Origin: Nocardioides sp. Root122 | GTDB taxonomy: Bacteria; Actinomycetota; Actinomycetes; Propionibacteriales; Nocardioidaceae | Assembly: GCF_001425025.1 (NCBI RefSeq) | Contig: NZ_LMDE01000001.1 | Location: 354,751 to 418,750, forward strand | Reading direction: 5' to 3' | DNA: 64,000 bases | Position numbers and translations under genes: made by a program | The notes under the pieces: model-generated | The model's database searches: none | What the model was told of the DNA's origin: nothing | What the model saw: the letters and a program-made list of their open reading frames with translations, nothing else | In this document: positions 1 to 7,549 of the stretch, one piece after another | Layout: each line of letters opens with the position of its first letter | How positions within the stretch are numbered: the stretch's first letter is position 1

Positions 1-1338
1 GAGCCCGGTGTGGGCAAGACGATCTCCGCCGTCCTCGGGGCGACGGCTGTCGGCGACCTCCGGGGTGCGCAACGGGTGCTGGTCGTCGCCGACCGGCCCG
101 CCGCGATCACCATCGGCCACTGGTGCCGCACGATCACGGCGCTCGGCGACGGCGGTCTGGAGTGGGTGGTGATCACGTGGGACCGGCTGGAGAAGGTGAA
201 GGACCACGCCTGGGACGTGATCATCGCCGACGAGGCCCACGCCTTGCGCCGTACGACGACGAAACGGTGGAAGCTGTGGGCGCGGATCTCCGGTCACGGG
301 AAGCCGCACGACGCGGCGCCGTTCGTCATTGCGACCACTGCGACGCCGGGGCACACGCCGCTCGAGCTGCCGTACCTCGCCCCGGCCTATGCGCAGGTCC
401 TCGGCGAGCCGATGAAGGAGTGGACGAACGCGACGAAGCCCGGCGAGGTGTTCGCCGACGCGCTCGAGCGCCACGGTGTCGGCGTGGAGCGGGGTCGGTA
501 CGGCGCGGCGTGGACCACCGACCCGGCGCGACGCGCGGCGGACCTCAAGCTCGTGCGCGGCTGGCTCGACGAGGAGCGGCCGCCGGCGATGCTGCACCGC
601 GCCGCCCCGTGGGGGCCGGTGCCGATCTCCGGGATGCCGGTGGCGCTGTCGCCAGCGGAGCGGACGGCATACGTTGCCGAGTGGGGCGAGTTCTGCCGCG
701 AGATGGACATCGCCCGGCGCGGCCGCAACGTGGCCAAGGGGCGAGCCGCGCTCCTGCGCTTCCGGCAGAAGGCGGGGCTCATCCGCGTCGACTCGACCGT
801 CGCCTGGATCGCCCAGCAGGTCGAGGCGGAGCGGCAGGTGGCGTGCTCGGTCGAGTTCGTCGCGACCGCCGCGGACCCGATCGCCGGCCGGCTGCGCGAC
901 TCCGGCATCGAGGTGGCCACGATCTATGGCCGTGACCGCTTCGACCCGGAGGTCGAGCGGCTCCGTTTCCAGACCGGCGAGGCGAAGGTGTGCGTCTTCA
1001 CCACCGTCGCCTCGATCAGCCTCCACGCCGGCGAGACCCTTGCCGACGGCCGCCAGGCGAGCACGGACCCGCGGGTCGGTGTCTTCCACCAGGCGCGCTT
1101 CTCCGGCATCGCCGGACGGCAGGTGACCGGCCGTACGCACCGTGACCACCAGGTGTCGCCGTGGCACATCGCCTATGCCGAGGGCACGGTCGAGGAGCAG
1201 GTGGGCAAGGTGATGGTGGAGCGGATCGCCGCCGCCTCCGACACCGTGGGCAGCGACACCACCGGTCTGGCCGACCTCGCCGAGCTCCTCGGGGCCGACT
1301 GGCTGCCCGCCGCGACCCTCACCGAGGACGGTGGCTGA
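1..1338 (+). CDS. DEAH-box (SNF2-like) helicase, 5' end outside the window
   Basis: The frame is already open at base 1, where the first codons read EPGVGKT, the end of a Walker A loop, so the gene starts upstream and only its C-terminal 446 codons are seen. A DEAH Walker B motif lies about 75 residues after the P-loop (VIIADEAHAL), a motif III-like TTATPGHT near residue 110, and a motif VI-like GRTHRDHQ near residue 375 of the visible part. This two-lobe layout is that of SF2/SNF2-type ATP-dependent DNA translocases. Short versions of this type are common in actinophages and integrated elements, but no other phage gene is visible here, so a prophage origin is only a possibility. The substrate is unknown. 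Confidence 0.7.
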   Translation, partial: EPGVGKTISAVLGATAVGDLRGAQRVLVVADRPAAITIGHWCRTITALGDGGLEWVVITWDRLEKVKDHAWDVIIADEAHALRRTTTKRWKLWARISGHGKPHDAAPFVIATTATPGHTPLELPYLAPAYAQVLGEPMKEWTNATKPGEVFADALERHGVGVERGRYGAAWTTDPARRAADLKLVRGWLDEERPPAMLHRAAPWGPVPISGMPVALSPAERTAYVAEWGEFCREMDIARRGRNVAKGRAALLRFRQKAGLIRVDSTVAWIAQQVEAERQVACSVEFVATAADPIAGRLRDSGIEVATIYGRDRFDPEVERLRFQTGEAKVCVFTTVASISLHAGETLADGRQASTDPRVGVFHQARFSGIAGRQVTGRTHRDHQVSPWHIAYAEGTVEEQVGKVMVERIAAASDTVGSDTTGLADLAELLGADWLPAATLTEDGG

Positions 1339-1482
1339 GCGGGGCCGGCGAGACCGCGACAAGGGACCAATTGGCAAGCCGCCCACACCGGGCGATCATG
1401 GGTGCACTGACAATGGTCACGTGACAACGGCTCGGACCCGAGCCAGCACACCCAGAGCCGGCACGCATCCATGGGGAGAAAC

Positions 1483-1953
1483 ATGTCGAACACTGAGTAC
1501 TTCCCGCGCGAGGACCGCACCTCCGGGCCGAGCCACGACAGCTACGCGGCGACGGAGGGCACCGCACCGACGCCCTCCTCCTCGCAGGGGGATGCGTCCG
1601 TCGCCCGCGCGCTCGAGATCGCTGCCATGACGGCCGACCAGCTCGTCGCCGACGCCAAGGCCGAGGCCGAGGCCCTGGTGAACGAGGCGCGAGCCTCGGC
1701 TGACGAGACCGCGCGGGCGAGCCGCGACGAGGCGGACCGGGCCGCGGCCGAGCAGGCCCGCGCCAGGTCGGAGCAGGCCGCTGCCCTCGACCGCGAGCGT
1801 ACGACGGCCATGGCCGGCCTCGTCGACGAGAAGGCTGCCCTCGAGGCCGAGGTGGCCTCGCTCCGTCAGGCGGCGACCGAGCAGCGCGACCAGCTGCGCC
1901 GGCTGCTCACCGAGCAGCTCGCCTCGATCGACGAGATGCACGTCGAGCCGTAG
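1483..1953 (+). CDS. DivIVA-like coiled-coil protein
   Basis: A 156-residue acidic protein with a disordered Ser/Thr/Pro-rich N-terminus (about residues 1-45) and then one long Ala/Glu/Arg heptad region to the C-terminus, with no membrane segment. The Ala- and Glu-rich coiled coil resembles the C-terminal half of DivIVA/Wag31-type proteins, but the conserved N-terminal DivIVA membrane-binding motif is not evident, so function in polar growth or division is inference. The ATG at 1483 is chosen over the in-frame ATG at 1471 because a GGGGAGAA ribosome-binding site sits 2 bases upstream of it. It stands alone between the helicase and the HesB-like gene. Confidence 0.65.
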   Translation: MSNTEYFPREDRTSGPSHDSYAATEGTAPTPSSSQGDASVARALEIAAMTADQLVADAKAEAEALVNEARASADETARASRDEADRAAAEQARARSEQAAALDRERTTAMAGLVDEKAALEAEVASLRQAATEQRDQLRRLLTEQLASIDEMHVEP

Positions 1954-2059
1954 ACGCCAGCCCTAGCGAGGGGGTCGTGCCTCGGGCCCTCGGTTTGTGC
2001 CTGCACCGGATCCGCGCAATGGTGGAGGGGACACGCACTCCATACGGAAGGAGAGCCAG

Positions 2060-2335
2060 ATGCTTGCTCTCACCGAGAACGTGACCGAGATCGTCAACAA
2101 GCTTGCTGAGGAAGTGCCGGAGATGTCCGGCGTCCGGATCGCGGCCGAGGCCGACGGGCAGTCCCTGTCCGTCAGCCCCGCCGACCACGCGGTCGACGGC
2201 GACCAGACCATCGAGCAGGACGGTGCCACCGTCTGGGTCGAGGCCAACGCCGCCCAGGCCCTCGACGGCATGGTGCTGGACGGCGGCGTGGACGCGGACG
2301 GCAACATCCAGTTCGCGTTGGGCCAGCAGGCCTGA
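2060..2335 (+). CDS. HesB/IscA-like protein lacking cysteines
   Basis: A 91-residue protein beginning MLALTENVTEIVNKL and ending FALGQQA. The pattern of an N-terminal helix, an AEADGQS strand, a GDQTIEQDGATVWVE segment and a VLDGGVDADGN turn matches the A-type iron-sulfur carrier fold (HesB/IscA) as found in short actinobacterial homologues. The three cluster-ligating cysteines of true A-type carriers are absent, and the protein has no cysteine at all, so it probably does not carry a cluster. The start is the ATG at 2060 with a strong GGAAGGAGAG ribosome-binding site 5 bases upstream. A strong terminator follows 14 bases after the stop. The role is unknown. Confidence 0.7.
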   Translation: MLALTENVTEIVNKLAEEVPEMSGVRIAAEADGQSLSVSPADHAVDGDQTIEQDGATVWVEANAAQALDGMVLDGGVDADGNIQFALGQQA

Positions 2336-2348
2336 TCGACAGCTGCGA

Positions 2349-2381
2349 GAAGCCCCGGGCCTCTGGTCCGGGGCTTCTTTC
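2349..2381 (+). terminator. Intrinsic terminator after the HesB-like gene
   Basis: GAAGCCCCGG and CCGGGGCTTC form a perfect 10-bp stem around a 9-base loop and are followed by a short T-run (CTTCTTTCTG). It sits 14 bases after the stop codon and also separates this gene from the convergent cobM. Confidence 0.85.
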
Positions 2382-2391
2382 TGTGCCGGGG

Positions 2392-2430
2392 GGTTTCGAG
2401 GCTCGCTGCGCTCGCACCTCAACCAACGAG
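2392..2430 (+). repeat. Palindromic repeat, single copy
   Basis: One copy of the roughly 40-bp imperfect palindrome that recurs in this window. It starts GGTTTCGAGGCTCGC, has a TGCG centre and ends CACCTCAACCAACGAG. It lies between the HesB-like gene terminator and the 3' end of cobM. A further fragment (CTCGACCAACGGTGGATC) follows at about 2444-2460 and reaches the cobM stop codon. Confidence 0.85.
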
Positions 2431-2458
2431 GGGGCCGGCGTCCTCGACCAACGGTGGA

Positions 2459-3196
2459 TCAGGCTCTCGGGCGGTCGGCTGTGTAGAGCCAGGACTCGGT
2501 TCCCTCACGCGCCAGTGCCCAGCCGACGAGGATGACCGCGGCCTGCGTGAGGCCAGCGGCCTCGACCTGGCCGGCGATGTCGGCGAGCGTGCCGCGCAGG
2601 ACCAGCTCGTCGGGCTGGCTGGCTCGGTGGACGACGACAGCGGGGCAGTCCGCGCCGTACTCGTCGACCAACGACTCGGCCAGTGAACGCGTCCTGGTGA
2701 TCGCGAGGTGGAGAACCAGCGTCGCCCTGGTTGCCGCGAAGGCGGCCAGCGATTCGGTCGGCGGCATCGCGGTCGAGCGGGCCTGCGTCCTCGTCAGCAC
2801 CACCGACTGGGCGACGAGCGGGACGGTGAGCTCGCGGCCGACGGCGGCAGCAGCGGCGGCGTACGCCGGCACGCCCGGGCACACGTCCCATGCGACCCCG
2901 GCCCGGTCGAGGCGGGCGGTCTGCTCGGCGAGTGCGGAGTAGAGCGACGGGTCGCCGGAGGTGAGGCGGACGACCTCCTTGTCGTCCTCGGCCGCGGACA
3001 CCATCACCGCGGTGATCTGGTCGAGGTCGAGGCGCTGGGTGTCGACCTGGCGGGCGTCGGGGCAGTGGGAGAGGACCTCGGCGTCGAGGTACGTCCCCGG
3101 GTAGAGCACGACGTCGGCGGCCGCGAGCAGCGACGCAGCGCGCAGGGTGATGAGGTCGGCCGCGCCCGGGCCGGCGCCGACGAAGTGGACGGTCAC
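2459..3196 (-). CDS. cobM: Precorrin-4 C11-methyltransferase
   Basis: CobM moves a methyl group from S-adenosylmethionine to C11 of precorrin-4 in the aerobic corrin pathway. The 245-residue product has the tetrapyrrole methylase signature GAGPG at residues 7-11, the GDPSLY substrate loop at 81-86 and the CPGVPAY segment near residue 110. A TRTQ...AMPPTE stretch is typical of CobM/CbiF. The GTG start overlaps the stop of cobIJ by 4 bases (GTGA), so the two are translationally coupled. It is the last gene of the operon cobH-cobIJ-cobM. Length is normal for the family. Confidence 0.93.
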   Translation of the reverse strand: MTVHFVGAGPGAADLITLRAASLLAAADVVLYPGTYLDAEVLSHCPDARQVDTQRLDLDQITAVMVSAAEDDKEVVRLTSGDPSLYSALAEQTARLDRAGVAWDVCPGVPAYAAAAAAVGRELTVPLVAQSVVLTRTQARSTAMPPTESLAAFAATRATLVLHLAITRTRSLAESLVDEYGADCPAVVVHRASQPDELVLRGTLADIAGQVEAAGLTQAAVILVGWALAREGTESWLYTADRPRA

Positions 3197-4725
3197 TCCA
3201 CGAACCTCGGCGTCCAGACCTGGCCCGTCGCGGTCACGGTGGTCGACGAGGCGCCGACGATCAGCAGGCACTTCATGTCGACCGTGTCGGCCTCGAGCTC
3301 GGCGAGGGTGGTCACGGTCAACGACTCCTCGGCGCGGCCGACGTCGCGACCGACCACGACGACCGTGTCGGGGCTGCGGTGCTCGAGGAAGAGCTTCTGC
3401 AGGTCGGCCACCTGTGTGGTGCGGCTGCGCGAGGCGGGGTTGTAGACCGCGAGCACCAGGTCGGCATCGGCGATCGCGTGCAGGCGCTTCTCGATCACCG
3501 GCCACGGCTTGAGCCGGTCGCTCAGCGACACGACCGCGAAGTCCGCGCCGATCGGGGCGCCCGCCTTGGCCGCGACGGCCTGGACGGCGCTGACGCCGGG
3601 GAGGACCTCGATGGGTACGTCGGGGTAGTCGGCCGCTGCCTCGAACACCGCGCTCGCCATCCCGAAGACTCCGGCATCGCCGCCGGACACGACGGCCACC
3701 TTCTCGCCGCTTCTCGCGAGGTCCAGGGCGAGGCGGGCGCGGTCGACCTCGACGGTGTTGCCGGATGCGTGGCGGGTGAGGCCTTCGCGCTGGGGGACGC
3801 GGGCGACGTACGGGGCGTAGCCGACGACGTGGTCGACGTCGGCGAGGGTTTCCTGGGCCTCCGGGGTGAGCCACGTGTCCGGGCCGGGGCCGAGGCCGAT
3901 GACCTTGAGCGGGTGTGGTTTCGAGGCTCGCTGCGCTCGCACCTCAACCACCGAGGGCTGGCCGTCCGACTCGACCAACGGTGATCGGCGGCCGGTCGGG
4001 TCGTCGGCCACTGAGTCTCCCGGGACGACGATCAGGGAGAAGTAGGGGACGGACGTGGGGTCGACGTCGACCACGGGCATCCAGCGCTCGGCGGGCATGG
4101 AGGCGCGTTCGACGTACTTCGCGTGCTCGAGGCGGCCGGCCTGGCGCAGCGCCTCGACGACGCCGGGGAAGGTGCGGCCGAGCTTCATGATGATCGCGCC
4201 GTCGGTGTCGGCGAGGCGGCGGGCGAGCTCGGGGACGGGGAGGGTGCCGGGGAGCACGGTCAGCACGTCGGTCTGGCGCACGAGCGGCGAGGCGAGGACG
4301 GCGGTGGCGGCGGCGAAGGCGGGTACGCCGGGGACGACCTCGGTCTCGAAGCGGTCGGCCAGCCGGTCGTGGAGGTACATGAACGAGCCGTAGAACAGCG
4401 GGTCACCCTCGGCGAGGACCACGACAGTGCGGCCGGCCTCGAGGTGGGCGCCGAGGCGGGCAGAGCAGGACTCGTAGAACTCGGCCATCGCGCCGGCGTA
4501 CCCACCCGGGTGAGCGGTCGTGCCGGTGGTGACGGGGTAGCGGAGCTCCTCCTCGATCGCCGTCGCCGGGATCAGCTCGGCGGCGATGGTGCGGGCGTTG
4601 GAGGTCTTGCCGACGCCGGCGTGGAAGGCGATCACGTCGGCCGACTCGATGAGCCGGGCCGCCTTGCGGGTGATCAGCTCGGGGTCGCCGGGGCCGAGCC
4701 CGACGCCGTACAACCGGCCGCTCAC
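3193..4725 (-). CDS. cobIJ: Fused precorrin-2 C20-methyltransferase / precorrin-3B C17-methyltransferase
   Basis: One 510-residue chain carries two corrin methylases. Residues 1 to about 240 are CobI (GLGPGD at 9-14, GDPLFYGS, VVPGVPAFAAA), which makes precorrin-3A. Residues from about 272 are CobJ (IGLGPGPDTWLT, GDAGVFGMA, VLPGVSAVQA, VYNPASRSR), which forms precorrin-4 with ring contraction. CobIJ fusions are known in actinobacteria. The linker between the domains contains about 13 residues (SVVEVRAQRASKP) encoded by a chromosomal palindromic repeat, which is unusual. The GTG start overlaps the cobH stop by 4 bases, and the stop overlaps the cobM start by 4 bases. Confidence 0.93.
   Translation of the reverse strand: MSGRLYGVGLGPGDPELITRKAARLIESADVIAFHAGVGKTSNARTIAAELIPATAIEEELRYPVTTGTTAHPGGYAGAMAEFYESCSARLGAHLEAGRTVVVLAEGDPLFYGSFMYLHDRLADRFETEVVPGVPAFAAATAVLASPLVRQTDVLTVLPGTLPVPELARRLADTDGAIIMKLGRTFPGVVEALRQAGRLEHAKYVERASMPAERWMPVVDVDPTSVPYFSLIVVPGDSVADDPTGRRSPLVESDGQPSVVEVRAQRASKPHPLKVIGLGPGPDTWLTPEAQETLADVDHVVGYAPYVARVPQREGLTRHASGNTVEVDRARLALDLARSGEKVAVVSGGDAGVFGMASAVFEAAADYPDVPIEVLPGVSAVQAVAAKAGAPIGADFAVVSLSDRLKPWPVIEKRLHAIADADLVLAVYNPASRSRTTQVADLQKLFLEHRSPDTVVVVGRDVGRAEESLTVTTLAELEADTVDMKCLLIVGASSTTVTATGQVWTPRFVE
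3916..3955 (+). repeat. Palindromic repeat translated in the CobI/CobJ linker
   Basis: A full copy of the window's palindromic family (TGGTTTCGAGGCTCGC through CAACCACCGAG) lies inside the cobIJ reading frame. On the minus strand it is read as SVVEVRAQRASKP, placed exactly between the two methyltransferase domains. A neighbouring partial element (ACTCGACCAACGG, about 3970-3982) lies just upstream in the same linker. The frame is kept intact. Confidence 0.9.
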
Positions 4726-5375
4726 TCCTGCTCCTGGGCGAGCGCGTTGAGGGCCGAGGCCGTCATCGCCGAGCCGCCGCGGCGGCCGCGGACGGTGAGG
4801 TAGGGGATGTCCAGATCGACGTCCTCCAACGCCTGCTTGGACTCGGCGGCGCCGATGAACCCGACCGGGCAGCCGACGATCGCGGCCGGGCGCGGAGCGC
4901 CGTCGAGCAGCATCTCGAGGAGGTGGAAGAGCGCGGTGGGGGCGTTGCCGATCGCGACGACCGCGCCCTCGAACCGGTCCTCGAGCAGGGACAGCGCGGC
5001 GGCCGAGCGGGTGGTGCCCATCAGCATCGCGATGTCGGGCGTACGCGGGTCGTGCAGCGCGCACAGCACCTCGTTGTCCCGCGGGAGGCGCTTGCGGGTG
5101 ACGCCGCTGGCGACCATGTGCGCGTCGGTGATGATCGGCGCACCGGCCTCGAGCGCGCCGCGCGCAGCGCTGACGAGGCGGGGGTGGATGACGAGGTCGT
5201 CGGTGAGGTCGGTCTGCCCGGTGCCGTGGACCATGCGTACGGCGACGCGTTCGGCGTCGGCTGGCAGGTGGGCGAAGCGGGCCTCGCGGCGGATGGTCGC
5301 GAACGACTCGTCGTAGATCGCGGCGCCGTCGGCGACGTAGTCGAAGCGGCGGGTGGGACGGGACAACAGGCTCAT
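4722..5375 (-). CDS. cobH: Precorrin-8X methylmutase
   Basis: CobH shifts the C11 methyl group to C12, turning precorrin-8X into hydrogenobyrinate. The 217-residue product shows family landmarks: GAAIYDESFATIR (17-29), the catalytic-histidine segment MVHGTGQTD with His50, MVASGVTRKRLP, GNAPTALFHLLEM, CPVGFIGAAESK and the C-terminal RGRRGGSAM. The ATG start has a GAGGAG ribosome-binding site. It is the first gene of the operon and follows a cobalamin riboswitch, so it should be shut off when B12 is plentiful. Its stop overlaps the GTG start of cobIJ. Confidence 0.95.
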   Translation of the reverse strand: MSLLSRPTRRFDYVADGAAIYDESFATIRREARFAHLPADAERVAVRMVHGTGQTDLTDDLVIHPRLVSAARGALEAGAPIITDAHMVASGVTRKRLPRDNEVLCALHDPRTPDIAMLMGTTRSAAALSLLEDRFEGAVVAIGNAPTALFHLLEMLLDGAPRPAAIVGCPVGFIGAAESKQALEDVDLDIPYLTVRGRRGGSAMTASALNALAQEQE

Positions 5376-5404
5376 CACGGCTCCTCGGGGTTCGCGCCCC
5401 TGGT

Positions 5405-5520
5405 CGGCTGGTAACGCCGCGCGGACAGTGTCTGGCTCGACCTCCCGTGTCGCTGGAGGTCTGACAGTGGCGGAACCGCCCCGGACTCGCACCGGGTTCC
5501 TGTGTCGCGTGACGGGGGCA
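5405..5520 (-). promoter_or_regulatory. Cobalamin riboswitch upstream of cobH
   Basis: Read on the minus strand, the leader contains the conserved core AGGAACCCGGTGCGAGTCC followed by GGGGCGGTTCCGCCACTGT (about 5461-5502) and the downstream B12-box-like GAGCCAGACACTG (about 5426-5442). Both match the cobalamin riboswitch aptamer as known from actinobacteria. The end of the aptamer lies some 30 bases before the cobH start, leaving room for an expression platform that hides the GAGGAG ribosome-binding site. The same core occurs upstream of cobN. Confidence 0.9.
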
Positions 5521-5658
5521 GCCTAGGGCAGTCGCGCGCGACGGGGGTCGACGCGTGTCCGGATCCCAGTTCGCCGCGGCGCGGCGGGCCCCTAATGGGT
5601 GGCGGCAGATTGCGCGGAGGCGGTCCCCGGAGGTGCGATGTGCCGCCACCCCTGGGGC

Positions 5659-6201
5659 TCAGGCGGGCGCGCTGGCTCGAGGGTCGGCGAGCCAGCGCCA
5701 CCGGTGGAGCGTGGCCGATCGTCCTCGGTGGTCGCCCTCGACGGTCTGCCAGAGGTCGAAGCCGGCCCGTCGCGCGACGGCCGCGCTCGCCGCGTTGCCG
5801 TCGACGGTCACGATGGTCACCGCCGGTCGATCGTGTCCGGCGGCCCAGTCCAGCAGAGCCTTCACGCACGCGGTGGCGATGCCGCGTCCGCGCGCGGTCG
5901 GCAGGAGGGCGTACATCGCCTCCGGCACCGCCTGGCCCAGCGAGCCCAGCCCACACGTGCCGTGGGCGACGTCGTCCTCCCAGATGGCGTAGCGCTGGGT
6001 CGCGCCCTGGCGCGCCCGCTCCTGCTGGCGGGCGACCCGGGACCGCGCCTCCACCTCACTGAGGTCGGCCGGGTACGACGTCCACCGCACGACCTCTGCG
6101 CAGCGCGAGAGCTGCTGCTCCAGGCGCCAGTCGTCGTCCGTGATCGCCCGCAGCGTCAACGGTCCGCACGGTAGCTCGGGCGGAGGGAGGGGAAGCGGCA
6201 C
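5659..6201 (-). CDS. GNAT-family N-acetyltransferase
   Basis: A 180-residue RimJ/RimL-like acetyltransferase. The acetyl-CoA binding signature appears as LLPTARGRGIATACVKALL near residues 103-121 (motif A, RGRGIA), followed by the IVTVDGNAASAAVARRAGF segment (about 133-151) typical of the family. The N-terminus LTLRAITDDDW is the usual first strand and helix. The substrate cannot be told. It lies between cobH and cobG on the same strand, but cobH has its own riboswitch leader immediately downstream, so it need not be part of the cobalamin pathway. Confidence 0.85.
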   Translation of the reverse strand: MPLPLPPPELPCGPLTLRAITDDDWRLEQQLSRCAEVVRWTSYPADLSEVEARSRVARQQERARQGATQRYAIWEDDVAHGTCGLGSLGQAVPEAMYALLPTARGRGIATACVKALLDWAAGHDRPAVTIVTVDGNAASAAVARRAGFDLWQTVEGDHRGRSATLHRWRWLADPRASAPA

Positions 6202-6309
6202 GGAGTCATCGTGTCAGCGTGGTGGGGCCACTCGGCGCAGCCCGTCGTTTCGAGGACGAAGCAACGCCTGGACCTGAAGCTCCTCGACCAGCGCGGGCCG
6301 GGATCGGAG

Positions 6310-6390
6310 CACCACGCAGGCAGTTCGCTGCCGCGTCGCGGACATCGAGCGTGGCCATTGCGCGTCCGGCCGCGAACTGCCTGCATGGTG
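6310..6390. repeat. 19-bp inverted repeat with 43-base loop after cobG
   Basis: The left arm CACCACGCAGGCAGTTCGC (6310-6328) and the right arm GCGAACTGCCTGCATGGTG (6372-6390) are complementary with one mismatch. The arms begin 6 bases beyond the cobG stop codon. There is no T-run, so it is a poor intrinsic terminator. It could be a small mobile palindrome or an mRNA 3' end structure. The rest of the 195-base gap (6202-6396) shows no gene. Confidence 0.7.
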
Positions 6391-6396
6391 TCGACG

Positions 6397-7209
6397 TCAG
6401 TAGGCGATGAGGGACTTCCAGGGTGTGACGACCAGGTGCTCGCTCAGATCGCCGATGGCTGCGCGGTCGAGGACGCCGCCGGGGACCTCGAGGTGCGTGA
6501 TGCCCTCCGCCATGTCGCCGTACGGCGGTGGGGGGCTCGCCGTGGGCAGGTGCGGGTCGGCGTCGCTGGACGCGGGCGGGACGGGGAGCTCGTCGACGTG
6601 CCAGGCGGTCTCGCGGACCTGCTGGAAGGCGCGGGCGAGGCCGGCGAGGCGGGCCGCCGCTTCGTGGAGCGGGACCACCGGACCCCAGTGGGTGCTGCCG
6701 ACCCTCAGCTGGACGGTCTCCGCGTCGAGGGCGACGAGGCCGAGGTCGCAGGAGCGGTCGATCAGGTCGCCGCGGCCGTCGTCGAGGACGAGCAGGAAGC
6801 GGCCGGGGAGCTTGGCGAGGGACGGCGTCGCGCAGATGCGCTCGTCGAGCTCGGCGGTCACCGGGCGGAGGTCGGCGCGGCCGCCGTGGAGACCGGTCAG
6901 GGGGGAGACGAGGATGTTGCGCACCAGCTCGTGGTCGGGGTGCGGGAGCAGGCCGGTCGCGCGGATCGCCTCGACGACCTCGGTCGGAACGTCGTCGCCC
7001 GACAGGGGCAGGGCGCGGAGCTGGAGGTTGGCGCGCTTGGTGAGGTGGACCTCGCCGTCGCCGTAGGCCTCGGCGACGTCGAGGAGGGCGGCGAGCTTCG
7101 TACGGGTGAGGTGGCCGCCGGGGATGCGGAGGCGGACCAGGGCGCCGTCGTCGGCCGGCCAGGGGCGGAAGACGCCCGGGCAGAGGTCGGCTCGGGTGCG
7201 CTCGGTCAC
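6397..7209 (-). CDS. cobG: CobG-like precorrin-3B synthase, apparently short
   Basis: CobG hydroxylates precorrin-3A to precorrin-3B in the aerobic corrin pathway and belongs to the nitrite/sulfite reductase family. The 270-residue product has the ferredoxin-like half domain (LRIPGGHLTRTKLAAL, HLTKRANLQLRAL) and the segment RNILVSPLTGL, followed by a second ferredoxin-like half ending in LVVTPWKSLIAY. The usual protein continues about 100 residues further into a domain with the Fe4S4 cysteines; that part is absent and no cysteine pattern for a cluster is seen. The start is the GTG at 7209, since the longer frame upstream is palindromic repeat. It is either degraded or a cluster-free variant. 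Confidence 0.75.
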   Translation of the reverse strand: MTERTRADLCPGVFRPWPADDGALVRLRIPGGHLTRTKLAALLDVAEAYGDGEVHLTKRANLQLRALPLSGDDVPTEVVEAIRATGLLPHPDHELVRNILVSPLTGLHGGRADLRPVTAELDERICATPSLAKLPGRFLLVLDDGRGDLIDRSCDLGLVALDAETVQLRVGSTHWGPVVPLHEAAARLAGLARAFQQVRETAWHVDELPVPPASSDADPHLPTASPPPPYGDMAEGITHLEVPGGVLDRAAIGDLSEHLVVTPWKSLIAY

Positions 7210-7236
7210 GGAGTGATCTTGGCACTCGGAGCTGGG

Positions 7237-7276
7237 GGTCTCGTGATGGGCGCTGCGCGCCCTCCTCAACCAACGG
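7237..7276 (+). repeat. Degenerate copy of the palindromic repeat
   Basis: GGTCTCGTGATGGGCGCTGC leading to CCTCCTCAACCAACGG keeps the outer ends and the GCTGCGC centre of the family but has diverged arms. It lies upstream of cobG in the 340-base gap between cobG and cobN, which holds this element, a hairpin, one intact repeat and a riboswitch. Confidence 0.5.
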
Positions 7277-7290
7277 ATGGTGGCGGGGTG

Positions 7291-7335
7291 ATCGTGGAGC
7301 CCGCGAGTCACCATGTGGCACGGGGGCTCCACGAT
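7291..7335. other. 12-bp inverted repeat in the cobG-cobN gap
   Basis: ATCGTGGAGCCC (7291-7302) and GGGCTCCACGAT (7324-7335) are perfect complements around a 21-base loop. There is no T-run on either side. It lies between the divergent starts of cobG and cobN, so it may be an operator or another small palindrome rather than a terminator. Confidence 0.5.
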
Positions 7336-7343
7336 GTCGGGTC

Positions 7344-7384
7344 GTGGTTTCGAGGCTCGCTTCGCTCGCGCCTCAACCACCGAG
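7344..7384 (+). repeat. Palindromic repeat upstream of the cobN riboswitch
   Basis: A full copy with a CTTCGCTCGCG centre (starting GTGGTTTCGAGGCTCGC, ending GCCTCAACCACCGAG). It sits about 25 bases upstream of the cobN riboswitch, near where its promoter should lie. Confidence 0.85.
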
Positions 7385-7411
7385 AAGAGGGGGCGCTAGG
7401 CTGCCGCTGCC

Positions 7412-7527
7412 ACCTGCGTGGAACCCAGGAACCCGGTGCGAGTCCGGGGCGGTTCCGCCACTGTGAGGGCCTAGAGAATGGGCCTGAGCCAGACACTGGA
7501 CCACGCGGGATCCGACTAACGAGGGGC
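7412..7527 (+). promoter_or_regulatory. Cobalamin riboswitch upstream of cobN
   Basis: The core CAGGAACCCGGTGCGAGTCC followed by GGGGCGGTTCCGCCACTGTG (about 7426-7465) is the same as in the cobH leader. A B12-box-like GAGCCAGACACTGGACC lies at about 7486-7502. Downstream, CGCGGG and CCCGCG can pair close to the GGGAGGA ribosome-binding site of cobN (about 7539-7545), suggesting translational control. It should repress cobN-cobF when cobalamin is present. Confidence 0.9.
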
Positions 7528-7549
7528 GAGAACCCCGCGGGAGGAATCC

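Noticed and set aside
1..2335. Prophage at the left edge
   Set aside because: Only the partial helicase hints at it; the next genes look chromosomal and no integrase, att site or structural gene is visible.
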